Shown here one piece after another: positions 46,085 to 57,169 of a stretch of 64,000 bases of DNA. The stretch lies in contig NC_092524.1 in the NCBI RefSeq assembly GCF_037038585.1, positions 67,630,552 to 67,694,551 on the forward strand, in the 5' to 3' direction. Below the pieces are notes generated by a model, which worked only from the letters and a program-made list of their open reading frames with translations, searched no databases and was not told the DNA's origin. The stretch comes from Patagioenas fasciata. Taxonomy: Eukaryota; Chordata; Aves; Columbiformes; Columbidae. Made by a program: the position numbers and the translations under genes. Each line of letters starts with the position of its first letter. The first letter of the stretch is position 1.

Positions 46085-46548
46085 TCACCTTAGTTTGAAG
46101 CTGCCTTCACCAGCTTGGCAAACCTATGACTGAAGATGCTCTTCCTCTTCTCTGAGAGGTGGACCCAATCAGCCACAAGCAGACCAGGTTCCTCAAAGCC
46201 AGTCTCGTGATCTAAGTGGTCAGAGCCCTGGCTGTGGCACTGGTCCTATCACCATTTGTTGATTTGTCAGATTTGACTGGCCCTTTTCTTCCCTTTGACT
46301 AGGAGCATTGATGAGAAAGCTACCTGTCCTCCAGAGTCCCTCACTGCTGCTCCTAGGGCTCTGTAACCCTTCTTGACATTCCTCAGGCTGCTCCTGGTTG
46401 TGTCCCTGGTGCCCACGTGGAACAAGAGCTGTGGATAACAGTACAAGGTTTGGTGGTATCTCGGTGACATCTCTAGTGTGCGCCCCTGGTAAGCGCACAC
46501 ATGTCTAGAGAGTACATCAGGTCGGCAAATGGCAGCTCTGGACCTCTT
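46085..46548 (-). pseudogene. CR1 ORF1 esterase-domain remnant
   Basis: The minus strand encodes QLLFHVGTRDTTRSSLRN, then YRALGAAVRDSGGQVAFSS and MLLVKGKKRASQI. After a frame break come an EEPGLLVADWVHLSEK-like stretch and HRFAKLVK. This order matches the SGNH-hydrolase-like C-terminal half of avian CR1 ORF1. Stops and a frame shift show it is not expressed as such. The upstream part of ORF1 is replaced by the plus-oriented CR1 at 46549. Confidence 0.82.
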
Positions 46549-46790
46549 GGAACTGTGGTTGGACATCAGGAAAAGGTTTGTCACCCAGAGGTGCTGGACA
46601 CTGGAACAGGGTCCCCTGGGAGGTGTCTCAGCCCCAAGCCTGACAGTGTTCAAGAAGAGACTGAACAATGCCCTCAGACACATGATATGAATTTTGGGGT
46701 TGTCCTGTGCAGGGACAGGAGTTGGACTCGATGATCCTTGTGGGTCCCTTCCAACTCGGGGCATTCTGTGGCTCTTGGAGGAGAGTCCCC
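46549..46790 (+). mobile_element. CR1 LINE 3' fragment, head to head with the RT-less copy
   Basis: Plus-oriented CR1 3' part with GGTTGGACATCAGGAAAAGG, CTGACAGTGTTCAAGAAGAG, GGACAGGAGTTGGACTCGAT and CCCTTCCAACTCGGGGCATT followed by CTGTGGCTC. It abuts the minus-oriented copy at 46548 without a visible gap. Confidence 0.82.
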
Positions 46791-49700
46791 TGCTGCTGTC
46801 ACCCATCGCCTTTCCCCAGTTGTGCTGGTTGTTCTACAAGGGGCAGGTCGAGCCGCCTTACTCTGCTCCATCGTCTCTCCCGATGTGACGGGTCTTTCCT
46901 CTTCAGTTTGCAGAGCGGTGAAGCGGTTCTGCAAGGGCACCTCAGGCCTCGGGGGAAGTCTCTTGGATCTTTTCCTTGACTATTTGCAGCTCTTGTATAT
47001 ATAAACTTTTTTTTTGAAATGAGCATTAGCCTCAGATGCCATTCATACTTTCACAGCAATCTGCAAAGGCAAAAAATAAAAAGACTGAACTGAGGCCTTT
47101 TCCTCTTTTGTTTCTGTTGCCCCTTATTTTACATTTAGTTTTAAAACTATAGACAAAATGCATAATATAGGAATGTATATTTAAGTAGTTATATTTACTA
47201 TATACACTGGGGAAGGGAAAATGTTTCATTCTAGCTGTTTTGTCTTTGCAGATTGCTGTGAAAGTATGAGAGGAATCTGAGTGCTGAGAAGCTGCTGCTG
47301 GTACCTGCTTTCCTCTGTCTTTCTGTGCTTGCGGAGACTGAATTGGATGTAAAGACAAGAAAAGGCTGTAGCAGCCCCAAATTTCTCAAGAGATGATCTT
47401 AATTTATTTTTTACTTGGAATTTGGGGCTGTGCCTCATTTGTGACCAGAGAGGGGGTCAACTGTGTAATTGCCACAGGTGCTGTAGAGCTTGTTTTAATC
47501 AAGTAATATATGCATGGCAAAGGTACGTGCAGGAGCCTCAGAGTAAATAAACTAGGGCAAATTTCCTCTGTGGTAGAGAAGGATTAAGCCATGTTGGGGT
47601 CTGACAGCCTGATACCCTTGCAGCTGAGCTCCTTCACCCGCTGTGTTTTGGCAGAGCCAGGTTTGGGAATGGTGCTTTGTGTGGTTCTGTCAACAGAGAT
47701 GGAGCTGGGGACAAGGTGGGTGATGAATGGCTTTGTGACCCCAACCGAAGGACATGTAAATGCTCGTGCTGGTTGTGCCAAAACCCTGCAGCCTAGGAAA
47801 GGGCGTTGTGGTGGCTAAAAAACCCAAACCCCGAGCAAACCCAGGGGGGTGTGCGGAGCTCTGCGCCGGAGCTCTTGTATGGGATCTACCCCTGGTTTTG
47901 GGGGATGACAGCTGTGCTCTGAGCCTTTCTGTGGGTCCACGGTGAAGATTATACTGTGAATATATATTCATACAATAGACCACACCAGATGTCAAAAGAC
48001 CTTTGTTGAGGTGCATAGTGGCTTTAAAGTTGTGTCAGTGGCTTTTGTGTGTCATAAACCTGAGCTGCTTTGGACTGTCACATCAACCTGGCTTGTACAA
48101 ACCTCTGTTAACTTTCCAGACAGCTAATTGGAATAATAAGGCATGGCCTGATTCCTCTGTCCTGTCCAGGTGCTGAGCACAAACACGGTTCAGGTGCAGT
48201 CGTGCGTGTTTGATGCTTCTGCCTGGCTGACCCGAGAGTCCTGGCTTAAATCTGCGCTTGGTTTGTGCTGCTGGATGGGTTCGTATTGCAGGAGGCGCTT
48301 TGAGGCTTGAAAACTACACAACATGTAGAATTGCTGCTCAGACCAGTGACCTAAACTCAGCTTTGGCCATTAATCTGCTGTTTTGTCTCTTAGTATGAAA
48401 TCCTGCTTTAATCCGGCCTTGGCAAAACCCCAAGTTGCAACACTGCCTGCAAAGCCTGACCTAACGAGTTAATAAATGTTGGGTTTATTACGATGTACAG
48501 TTACATCTTGAGGAAGCCTGCAGAACCCAAGCGTTGCAGTGCAGCTGGGCGCCGCTGCAGTGAGAACAGCGCAGGTCGCTTTTCGTCAAGTTGGTATGTT
48601 GAGACTATTAAAAATGTAAACTTAACTCTTTTCTAAAACGTGGTTTAAAAGCTACAGCTGCTGCATTGGCTGGGTTTGTCGGCTCTATCTGTCAGCTTTG
48701 GAGAAAAACTTTGCTACCCGGCTTGCAGCTCCGAGCAGCTGTACTGACATCTTCCCTTGCCTTAACGTCAGCAGAATTGTTCACGCTGGTGCGTTCATAT
48801 GGCTACTTGTGCAGCCCTTTTTGCTGTTGACTTGTGCCTTCTGATGGAAGGCACGCGATGGAAAGGAGCTGATGTAACGGGAATCTTCAGGCTGTTCGGA
48901 GCTGCGACCTTGGCCTTGGGACGCGAGCAAAAACCGCAAGTTGAGAAAACAGGCATCTATGTTGAACCTTTCGTTTAGATTTTGCTGCTCTTTCGTCCTT
49001 TCTGAGAGTCTGAGGAAAACGCAGTGAGTTTTGTGGTGTTTTTTCTTCGTATTTTGAGAAGTATCACTTCCCAGTTTGTGTGCAGAAGCGAGTGGTGATT
49101 GAAGAGCAAATGTCGGATCCGGTCTTTGCTTGCAAGGAGAGCAGGGAAGGGGAAACACTCGCCCAAAAGACTGTGAGCTTGCTGCTCGGGTGTTTAAATG
49201 CCTCTCACGTAGTTCTGGTGGTGTGGGCAGAGCGTGTCCGTACTTGAGCATGTGAAGGAAGGAGCCGAGGAAGCCTCAGGGACTCCCTGGAAATAGCGAT
49301 GAGAAGATGCGGACTGGCTGAGTAACGCTGAGAGCCCTCGTGGGGCACAACCCTCCCCAGTTGGATGGGAGAAGCCTTTGATGCTTTACAGGCACTTGGG
49401 AAGAAGGTAAAGATAAATTGTCTTCTGATTTTATAGATAACAGACATGTGTGTTAGAAGTTAATGATTTTTACGGAAAAACTTGCAGTTGCCGGAGTCCG
49501 GTGTGCCCAAGGTGGCTTTCCTGTGCTACTGATGTGTGCCAGTTTATCCCAAATAACATAAATACTGCAAGAAACATATCGACTTCCTAAAATTTTTTCA
49601 ATCCTGAACAATATCGGTGTCTTTGTGCTTTGGTGAACCCCACGGGTTGCTGCGTTGTGGCCAAGCTGCTGGGCAGGAGTGCGATTTTTCCAACCCATTC

Positions 49701-52700
49701 CTTGCTCTGTGCGTGATTTTATCCCCCAGGTAAACGGTGAGGTTGCTCGCTCCGCTTTCTCTGATGCTAAATCCATCTCTGGGCTTTATCCTGCGGCTCA
49801 GGTGGTTTCAGGGCGGCAGGTCCTGGATCCCTGCCCTGCCTTAGCTTGTGTGGACTTGCCTGGCTGCAGTGGAAACCTCCGAAATTCTCCTCGCAAACCC
49901 TTGCAGGAGGTACCTGGGCGCTTGGAGAAGAGCACGGTCATTGTCGGATAGCGGTGGCAAGGTCTTGTAGCTGTCTTGCATTCCTTGCTCTTGGCACCAG
50001 GTGTTGGCTCTAAAGATGTGTTAAACCCTAAAAATAAAGGATTTTGTTAAACAAAGCTACTCTTTTATTTCTGGATTTTAATAAACAGCGTGTCTGTGTT
50101 AACTAACATCAAGCGACTGTGAGCAGGCAGAGCCCAACAGATGGTACAAACAGCGGCATGTTTGGAATGGAAAATATTTACCTAGAGGGTATTTGGAGCG
50201 CTGAGATTGTGCTCTGCAAATGGCTTAATTGTATCAGCGTAATCAAGTGAAGAAGAGCAAGATTTATTGACAAGTCTCATTCTCCTCTTGCTGTTAGCGG
50301 TTTGGAGGGGGTGGCAAGCACTGTTGAGCAGGTCTCCTGCCCAGAGAAACTTTAATATGTGAGTGGCTCAGTCTGTAATTTCGAGTGTCTACAGCTTTCT
50401 TCCATTGCCAGATAAATCATGCTGTCAGGGTGAGTGTTCTTAAATAAAGAAACATGGAGCTTGAACTGCTGTTTATTAAGCTCCCCCCCCAGTCTTAGTT
50501 CTGAGTGGGCTTCTGTAAACAGGGCATGGAAATATAGCTGGAAGAGTAGAGTTCAAACAGAATATGAAGAAAATGGGTCAAAACTGGCGGAGCTATTCAG
50601 ACTTTTAGCTTTTCTAGGGGGTGGGTGCTTCATCGCACACCTTAGTTGTGCAAACTTAAGTGACTCTAAGAAGATTGCGTGTGATTTTACTGGAAGCTCT
50701 GCCTTTTTCCTTATGGAGGTGGCAGGTGAAATTTGTATATAATATCTTATTTTCTGGTTTTAGGTGTCCTTGGCTCCTTGCTGGTATTCACTGGACAGAG
50801 GGGGTTTCTTTAGGGATGGGTAACACTTGATTGGGGAGGCTGAGGAGGATGTTGAGTCATTGCAAGGGACATGGAGATGTGACATATGGGGCTGCTTTTG
50901 TAAAACAAAACACACCAAAAACCCAAAAAAACTCCCCCACCAAACCAACCGAAGTTGTAACTCTGCAGTTTTTTCTTATCCTGTTGCAATACTGATGTTA
51001 AAGGAACTGCCTTTGGGTTTTTCTGGCAGCGTCTTCCTAAAGCTCGAGCCCAGCTGTGCTTTAGTTATTTAATGCTCGTGAACAAAGTCACAGGGTTGCT
51101 CCCGCTGTGTGGATGAGGAATGGGCACAGAATGGCTGAACATCTTGTTTAATATCCTATTTTACCTCTGGTAGGTCTGGGTTTGGTTGCCTCATCGAACC
51201 TGAGTTTTTGGGCATGGTCTCTCGAGGAGCTCCGGGGGAAGATACGCAGCGTGTCGCTGTGTGCGGAGTAAGGGAAGAATACTGTGATATGTTCGAGGGA
51301 TTTATTGAATACGGATACTCCTCTGAGACCTCTTGCTGGCTTCCTAGTGACTGTTGAATGCGGGGGCTTGCTTTTAGTCTGTTTGCAAGCTTCACAAAAT
51401 CCCAGGGAAAATACCCCAAGTAAAGAAGCTGTGGCCTTAGCTAAATTATATGTGGTGTCTCCTAAACTGCTTAATATTAAAAATTCGCCACCTTGGTAGC
51501 TATATTTCCCTTGCCTTAATGTTAGTTTTTCAAAGAGGCACAAATCCCTGGAGATCATGTGTATGTTGGGACCCAAGCGTCTATAGAAGCCATGCTTTAA
51601 TGTGCTGGGGCTACACTACAAGTGACTCAATAGCCAGATGGAGCTATAATTTATTTCTGTTTTCTCAAGTAAGCTAATCCCCTGGACCTAAACTGAAAGA
51701 ATACCCTGTGAAATGTTGGTGTCTGTGCAGGGTGAAATTTGAGATTTAAATGCGAAAAGCGAAGGGTGTGTTAGAAAACCCCCGGCAGCGTTAACTAGCG
51801 GAGGCAGTCAGGTGCAAGCAATAGCGCTGGAGTTCAGAAATAGCTATTTTCTGTGGCATGGGCTCTGTTTAGGGGAACAAAAGTGCAATTCTTTTGTTAA
51901 ACGCAGGATGGGAACAGTAACCGAGTCTGTGCACAGGCCGGGACAGATGCGGTTTGTTCCCCTTTTTCAGAATGACTAAAGGGATGCTGTGAATTCTTGA
52001 ATTTACAAATGCGACGGGAGCGTGTCTGCAAGTGGGGAGCCTGGCACGGGCTCTGAGAAACGTGCCCGATAAATATCAGGTTAAATATGAAATACGGATG
52101 AAAGGTGAGTATTTAACCCAGTACTTTGAGATTTAAAAGTAACTGCGGTGTCCGTGTGTCTTGTTGGCAATAGCGACGGTGCGTACGTGCAATTTCTGCC
52201 TTGCCTGGGGATTGCAGCTCTGAGTGAGTTGAGAGCTGGTGCAACTGCCCCCAAAGTTGTCCGTGGGAGGGATGTGAGTGATAAATCCCCTCACCAGCCC
52301 TTCTACATAGGGGAAATAATGTTTTCGTGAGGATCTCTCACATTGCCATAGCTAACGGGAAGGGGAGGGATTGTAAAACTTAAATCCTGATGAGCAGTTA
52401 AGCTGGTGTGTGAAGGTGTTTTTAAGTTAATGTAGCATTCACTTTTTTCTGATTTAATAGGAGCTTCTTTGTCCTGTTGCATTGTGTGTGGCATAGGATT
52501 TTTTGCTCTCTATATGTTATTACTGTTCTTTCTTACTTGTCAGTGTAATAAGGAAGTATAAACGGGAATGGAGAAACTTGTTTAGTAATTACAGATTGTC
52601 AGGGGAGAACTGGAAACTGTGTTTGAGCCAGAAGACTGGCTATTTACCCCAAGGATGCCACTTCTATAAAGTCATCTTGACAAGGGGTGGATGGTGAAGG

Positions 52701-53119
52701 ATGTCGTCTTGTCATTCTGCACACAAGCTGGCAGCGATGGTATCATTCAGAAGTGATTTTTAAATGCCGTTGCTTATGCACGGCTGAGATTGAAAGTTAG
52801 AGTAAAAGCATCAGAGCAGAGCTCGTTTGCCATTCCTGGGTGCGCTTAATCAATTCCAGTTACATACGGTTTTATTTTTTGAACCCTGCTTCTATGTGAA
52901 AGGCTGGGTTTGTGTATGTGAAATTTCCCACTGGACTTTGGAGCAGAAATCTGCATGCCTATGGTCACAGAAATGTTCCTTTGGCTCAAGTTCTGCTTCA
53001 CCCTGATGAGCAAGAGAGGGATGGGAGCAGTGACTGAAGCTGTGCAGGCTCTGAAGCGCCTCATTGCAAAGCTGGCCAGACCTGGGGTGCATTAGGAACA
53101 GTGTGACCAGCAGGTCGAG

Positions 53120-53652
53120 GGAGGTTGTTTTTCCTCTTCTTTGCCCTGGTGAGGCTACGTCTGGAGTTGTGTGTCCGGTTCTGGGCTCCCCAGTTTAGGA
53201 AGGACAAGGAATTACTGGAGAGAGTCCATGGGAGGGACACAAAGATGCTGAGGGGTCTGGAGCATCTTCGTGATGAGGAGACACTGGGAGAGCTGGGGCT
53301 GTGCTGCTGGAGAAGAGAAGCTGAGAGGCATCTGATCAATGGGATCAATATCTCAGGGTGGGTGTCAGAGGATGGACCAGACTCTGTTCAGTGGTGCCCA
53401 ATGCCAGGGTGAGGGGCAACGGGCACAGACTGAAACACAGGAGGCTCCATCTGAACATGAGCAGAAACTTCTTTGCTGTGAGGTGCCAGAGCCTGGCCCA
53501 GGCTGCCCAGAGCGGGTGTGGAGTCTCCTTCTCTGAGACATTCAAACCCGCCTGGACCCACCTGTGTGATCTGCTCTGTGATCCTGCGTGAGCAGGGGGG
53601 TTGGACTGGGGGATCTCCAGAGGTCCCTTCCACCCCAACCAGTCTGTAATTG
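53120..53652 (+). mobile_element. CR1 LINE 3' fragment
   Basis: Plus-oriented CR1 from CTGGTGAGGCTACGTCTGGA to the GGTCCCTTCCACCCCAACCA 3' region. It is the uninterrupted reference for the disrupted host CR1 at 3190-4005, since it contains the whole segment that is duplicated there. Confidence 0.9.
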
Positions 53653-55468
53653 ACTGGCTCTGGTGCAGGGTGTGAACACTCCTGGTGCAGAAGTGGATTG
53701 ATGCAGGGAAGGGAGGGCCGGGTGGTGGATGGGGCTTGGCAGAGCTGCCAGTGCTGATATCAGAGCTCGTCTTCTCCAGTACGCATTCCCTACTCGGATC
53801 AGCTGTTATAATTATATATTTACAGCTCCTACTGAAAGCATTTAAATGCATCTGTCCTCTTTTGTCTCAAAGCAACAATCATTTTCTGCTTATATTTAAT
53901 CCTGCTTTGCCCATCGCACCTCCTGACACTTGATGTCTCGAACCTTTGCCACATTTGTTTTGCTGAGCGCGTGGTTTGACCTGAGAAATGTGGTGCAGGT
54001 TGGGGCTGGGCTGAAGCGATCGGCTGGATTTTCGACCAGCTCTGTGCCTCTGGATGGCCAAGGCAGAGGGGAATGTTCTGCGGTCGTTGTGGTTCGGTAT
54101 TGTAATCGCTGCAGTAATGTGATCAGCTTCATTAACACTTGTGAAAAATTCTGCTTAATTACATATTTACTTTGGGGATTAGCTTCTCCCGTAAGCATTC
54201 AATATTGACTTTGGCCGAGACATGTTCTCAAGATCTGCTTCCGTCAAGAGGTGACTAATATAAGATCATATAGTGTAGGAAGCTGGTTTTATCAAGAACC
54301 TGTAGTTAATCATTTTGAAAGCTCCAGCATAATTTAAAGCATCTGTGCTTTTTCTCCCCTTCCTCCCATCTCTCTCAACTCTTCTGAAACTTTCTGTGCT
54401 GGACATAATTTGACACTCCAGAAAACAAACACCAACTGGGAGAAAACTTAATGTTAAGACAGCTGATGAATCATCAGTGTATTGAAATATTAGCCTTATA
54501 TTTGGATAGCTTAATAGCCAAATTAAAGCTCCCACTCCTTGCTTTCTGTGCTGCTCAATGCGCTGTACAAATAAATTATCACAGTAGCTTCTCTCTGTCC
54601 AGAAACTATTACATGTAACAACTCTTCTCTCTTGAGCTTAAGCCAGGCTCTAAACCCAGCTCTCAGCAGTGTGAGTTTACGATTAGCAGCTTCTGGCACA
54701 GCCGCGAGTTGAGATAGAACTTTAAATGTGATATTATCAGGTATTTAATGAGTAATCCCTTGCTCAGAAGCAAGGAGAATGTGTCCCCTCCCTTCACTGT
54801 GCAACTTCTACATGGACTTTATTCCTTGTGCCTTCAGTATACACATCTCTTTTTCTTCTTCTAACCAATGTTTTAAGGTGTGGGGCCGTTCTCCCTACCG
54901 TTTATGGGTTTATTTCACTTAAATCTGTGTGAAACTCTCATCCTCAAGCTGGTTGAGAAGCAGAAGGGCAGACTGATGTGTAACTAACTGTGCCCGCAGT
55001 CTTGGATGGAGAAGAAGATAGTTGAAGCATGTGGTTTTTAAACTGAGTTGGTGAATTAGGAATCACACTTGCCTTAATTACAGCGTTGATTGTGTTTTTT
55101 AAATTATTGGTGCTTTTTTTCCCTTGGAACAAAGAGTCTGGAGAAGCTTTGATTTCTTCCTCTGTTTGTAGTGATCAGTTATGAAATGGGAAAATCTGGC
55201 TTGTTTTGGTCCCCAAATTAGGTTTATAGCTTCGTTCTGACTTTTTTTTAGCTCTGTGGTTGCTGCTTTTAAAAAATAATAATAATTTCTTGGGGCATAA
55301 GTATTGTTTTCCTCAAATCACCCTGGATTACCTGCCCTGGCAGTGGTACACACTTACATGCACAGTGTAAGTAACAGATCATCCTGGGTTTTTTCTACAA
55401 GTCTGTGGAGTTTACATGAGTTTAAAGCTGGGTTTTAGGCTTCAAAAAGCAGTTTTGAAAACACCTGA

Positions 55469-56004
55469 TTCACAGAATCACACAGAATCACACAGAATCC
55501 CAGAATGTGAGGGATTGGAAGGGCCCTGGAAAGCTCATCCAGTGCAATCCCCCCATGGAGCAGGAACACCCAGCTGAGGTTCCACAGGAAGGTGTCCAGG
55601 CGGGTTTGAATGGCTGCACAGAAGGAGACTCCACAACCTCCCTGGGCAGCCTGGGCCAGGCTCTGCCACCCTCACTGAGAAGAAGTTTCTTCTCAAATTT
55701 AAGTGGAACCTCCTGTGTTCCAGTTTGTACCCATTAACCCTTGTCCTATCATTGGTTGTCACCGAGAAGAGCCTGGCTCCATCCTCCTGACACTCCCCCT
55801 TTCCATATTGATCCCCATGAATGAGTCCCCCCTCAGTCTCCTCTTCTCCAGCTCCAGAGCCCCAGCTCCCTCAGCCTTTCCTCACACGGGAGATGCTCCA
55901 CTCCCTTCAGCATCTTGGTGGCTGCGCTGGACTCTCTCCAGCAGTTCCCTGTCCTTCTGGAACTGAGGGGCTACAACTGGACACAAGATTCCAGGTGTGG
56001 TTTC
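55469..56004 (-). mobile_element. CR1 LINE 3' fragment with expanded terminal repeat
   Basis: Minus-oriented CR1. The 3' tail on the plus strand is CACAGAATCA in about three 10-bp units (55469-55507). It is followed by the same block order as 3624-3888 but longer, reaching GGGCTACAACTGGACACAAG at the 5' side. Confidence 0.9.
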
Positions 56005-56093
56005 AGTTTGAACCCATCACCCTTTGTCCTACCATTGGTTGTCACCGAGAAGAGCCTGGCTCCATCCTCCTGACACTCACCCTTTATATATCT
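56005..56093 (-). mobile_element. Second partial CR1 segment repeating 55720-55797
   Basis: The segment TTTCAGTTTGAACCCATCAC through GTTGTCACCGAGAAGAGCC and CCATCCTCCTGACACTCACC repeats an internal part of the adjoining CR1, in the same orientation. It lacks its own 3' tail. It is either a second truncated insertion or an internal duplication. Confidence 0.75.
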
Positions 56094-56621
56094 GTCTTTC
56101 TGTTTGATTAAAACTTAGGGCTCCTTCCCCTCATTCCACTTGTGCAGCTGTTGTCAATCTGGGCAGAAAAGGAAGTTGAAATTGAAACTCCCACTTGCCA
56201 AGATAAAAATCAGAATTCGTTATGTTTGATTTACGGCAATGAAAAAAGAGGAGCGTTGCTCTGCGTTGTTTCACAGCCTCTGAAAATGCTGACTCATGTA
56301 TTTCTGAAATTAAAAGCTTTAACTTGCTGAAATGCGCTTAGGAAGGGAGAATGAGAAAGATGAAGAGAAGTGAGGAGCAGAACTGATCTCTTTGAGATCA
56401 TCGGTCTTGCAAACTGCAGTTTCTTCCTATCCAGGGTAACAACTTAGAAACAAATGGTAAATAATTTCTATTGATATAGTTGGGTAATCTTATTAAAAAC
56501 TATTTTAAGGCTTCTCTAAAACAATGACAAAGCTTCTTTTGTTATTATAATTGGTGGGGGAAATAATATTGAGGAAAACCTGTTCAGAAATCTGATTTTT
56601 CTTTTTCTTTCCCTCCTATAG

Positions 56622-57169
56622 GTTTTCTTAAATATCGCTAAGAAGCAGCAGAATGGAGTTTTACGAGTCCACCTACTTTATCATCCTTATTCCTTCTGTG
56701 GTTATTACAGTCATCTTCCTCTTCTTTTGGCTCTTCATGAAAGAGACTTTATACGATGAAGTCCTCGCCAAACAGAAAAGGGACCTCAAATTTCCACCTA
56801 CCAAGACGGATAAAAAGAAAACTGAGAAGAAGAAGAACAAGAAGAAAGAAGCTCAGAACGGGAACATCCATGAGTCCGACTCCGGAAGTTCCCCTCGGGA
56901 CTTTAAGCTCTCGGATGCCCTGGGTGCGGATGAAGATCACGTCATTGCCGTCCCTGTTCCCGAAGTGTCTGCCGGTGTTAGGGAACGGAAGAAGAAGGAG
57001 AAGAAGCATAAGGCCGTTCAAGATGATCACGTAACTAGGGATTCGGAAGGATCCAAGTCTTCAGGCAAGAAAGTAGATCCAGTCCCTGTTACAAAACAGC
57101 CCACTCCACCATCTGAATCAGCACCAGCTAAGAAGAAGCCTGGGCAGAAGAAGCAGAAAAATGGAATGG
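56622..57169 (+). CDS. KTN1: KTN1 exon 2 (start codon, membrane anchor, basic region)
   Basis: The acceptor CCCTCCTATAG|GTTTTC sits behind a long pyrimidine tract. A 31-nt 5' UTR remnant precedes the ATG at 56653. The exon ends AATGGAATGG|GTATCT, leaving one base (G) that makes Asp173 with exon 3: KNGM-DDQD here against KNGS-DDQD in human. If the intron were retained, an in-frame TGA follows at 57175. Confidence 0.95.

Larger units (their letters stand above)
44205..46548 (-). mobile_element. CR1 LINE, 2.3-kb copy with ORF1 and ORF2 remnants and a deleted RT core
   Basis: Read on the minus strand, the copy starts in the C-terminal half of CR1 ORF1 (about 46548-46085), where an SGNH-esterase-like HVGTRDTTRSS block and a later WVHLSEKRKSIF block (the catalytic Asp/His region, here with Trp) are still visible. 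ORF2 follows. Its endonuclease part is best kept at 45082-45708, and next comes the linker (PAWMNEL-like, then a YRYTGDKK-like segment). At about 44830 the sequence jumps directly to the far 3' part of ORF2 (EKDLRLLVDEKLN, then SRSREAILLLCTALVRP), so the reverse-transcriptase catalytic core is missing. The 3' end stops at about 44205 without the ATTCTGTG tail. Frameshifts and stops make it non-functional. Confidence 0.88.
31805..56621 (+). other. KTN1: KTN1 intron 1 (about 24.8 kb)
   Basis: Runs from the CpG-island donor to the acceptor of the ATG exon. It contains CR1 copies at 40400, 43213, 44205-46548, 46549-46790, 53120 and 55469-56093. The stretches 32130-40390, 40715-43210, 43405-44200, 46800-53110 and 53655-55465 look like unique intronic sequence without recognisable coding exons. 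Human has an antisense noncoding RNA (KTN1-AS1) near the KTN1 promoter; I cannot tell whether a counterpart exists here. Confidence 0.7.

Noticed and set aside
48781-49251. A 156-codon minus-strand open frame in KTN1 intron 1
   Set aside because: No recognisable domain, no splice or promoter context, and no similarity to any family I know; the length is compatible with chance.
53345-53851. A 168-codon minus-strand frame
   Set aside because: Mostly antisense translation of the CR1 at 53120-53652.
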